Below are positions 13,284 to 13,412 of a stretch of 13,412 nt of DNA, piece after piece. The position numbers and the translations under genes were made by a program. A model generated the notes under the pieces. The model was given only the letters and a program-made list of their open reading frames with translations, was not told the origin of the DNA and made no database searches. Where the stretch lies: contig CAAEDX010000137.1 in NCBI GenBank assembly GCA_900754715.1, positions 1-13,412 on the forward strand, in the 5' to 3' direction. How positions within the stretch are numbered: position 1 is the first letter of the stretch; each line of letters opens with the position of its first letter. This DNA is from Erysipelotrichaceae bacterium. Its GTDB lineage: Bacteria > Bacillota_I > Bacilli_A > Erysipelotrichales > Erysipelotrichaceae.

Positions 13284-13412
13284 CTCACTTTCATTTTAGT
13301 TGCATTGAAATTCTGGAACAAATGTGCGAATGGAATCGATGGCATATATAATAAGCATAGTTTTAGAGACGATTGCCAGGACATCAAAATCAATGATTAT
13401 ACACCGTTTACC
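13284..13412 (-). promoter_or_regulatory. AT-rich leader/promoter region upstream of the excisionase-like gene
   Basis: No gene is seen here. A perfect TATAAT reads on the minus strand at 13401-13396, but its -35 would lie beyond the window, so it cannot be confirmed. A plus-strand TATAAT (13347-13352) lacks a convincing -35. This region should contain the operator and promoter of the xis-integrase genes. Confidence 0.3.

Noticed and set aside
13355..13372. GCATAGTTTTAGAGAC resembles the start of type II-A CRISPR repeats or tracrRNA
   Set aside because: It occurs once, the similarity stops after GTTTTAGAG, and there are no repeats, spacers or cas genes in the window.

Overview
The window looks like the chromosome of an anaerobic, low-GC-type Gram-positive (Firmicutes) bacterium, perhaps a gut Erysipelotrichales/Clostridia relative. 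The evidence is an Ech-type membrane [NiFe] hydrogenase, strong GGAGG-type ribosome sites, sigma-A-like promoters and a Firmicutes-style integrative element. The taxonomic call is an inference. Base composition is sharply bimodal: positions 1 to about 9,700 are GC-rich, while 10,050 to the end is AT-rich, with the change at a tRNA gene.

Region 1 (1-3461, minus strand) is the first four genes of an ech-type operon, echA-echB-echC-echD. echD runs off the left edge, so the hydrogenase large subunit and the ferredoxin-like subunit would lie to the left. The genes overlap or abut. The encoded membrane-bound complex is expected to couple ferredoxin oxidation and H2 evolution to ion translocation. 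Region 2 (3565-9015, plus strand) is divergent and holds a complete maturation operon, hypA-hypB-hypF-hypC-hypD-hypE, which makes and inserts the Ni-Fe(CN)2CO centre. The two operons share an intergenic region of about 100 bp with back-to-back promoters.

Region 3 (9013-9830) is a guanylate-kinase-like gene on the minus strand. It converges with hypE and has its own consensus promoter and a terminator overlapping its stop codon. Region 4 (9799-10162) is a tRNA locus: a near-consensus promoter, a decayed tRNA-Arg(CCU) remnant, an intact tRNA-Arg(CCU) with encoded CCA, and a terminator.

Region 5 (about 10,044 to the right edge) is the left end of an integrative element apparently inserted at the 3' end of that tRNA. 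It has a cluster of TTGCTAAT-type repeats in direct and inverted orientation (candidate integrase/excisionase arm sites). Next comes a complete tyrosine recombinase, then a paralogous recombinase-like protein that has lost its Arg/His catalytic residues, then a small excisionase-like DNA-binding protein. All three genes are on the minus strand, pointing at the tRNA. The active-plus-inactive recombinase pair is the most unusual feature here. The element's cargo and its other end lie outside the window.
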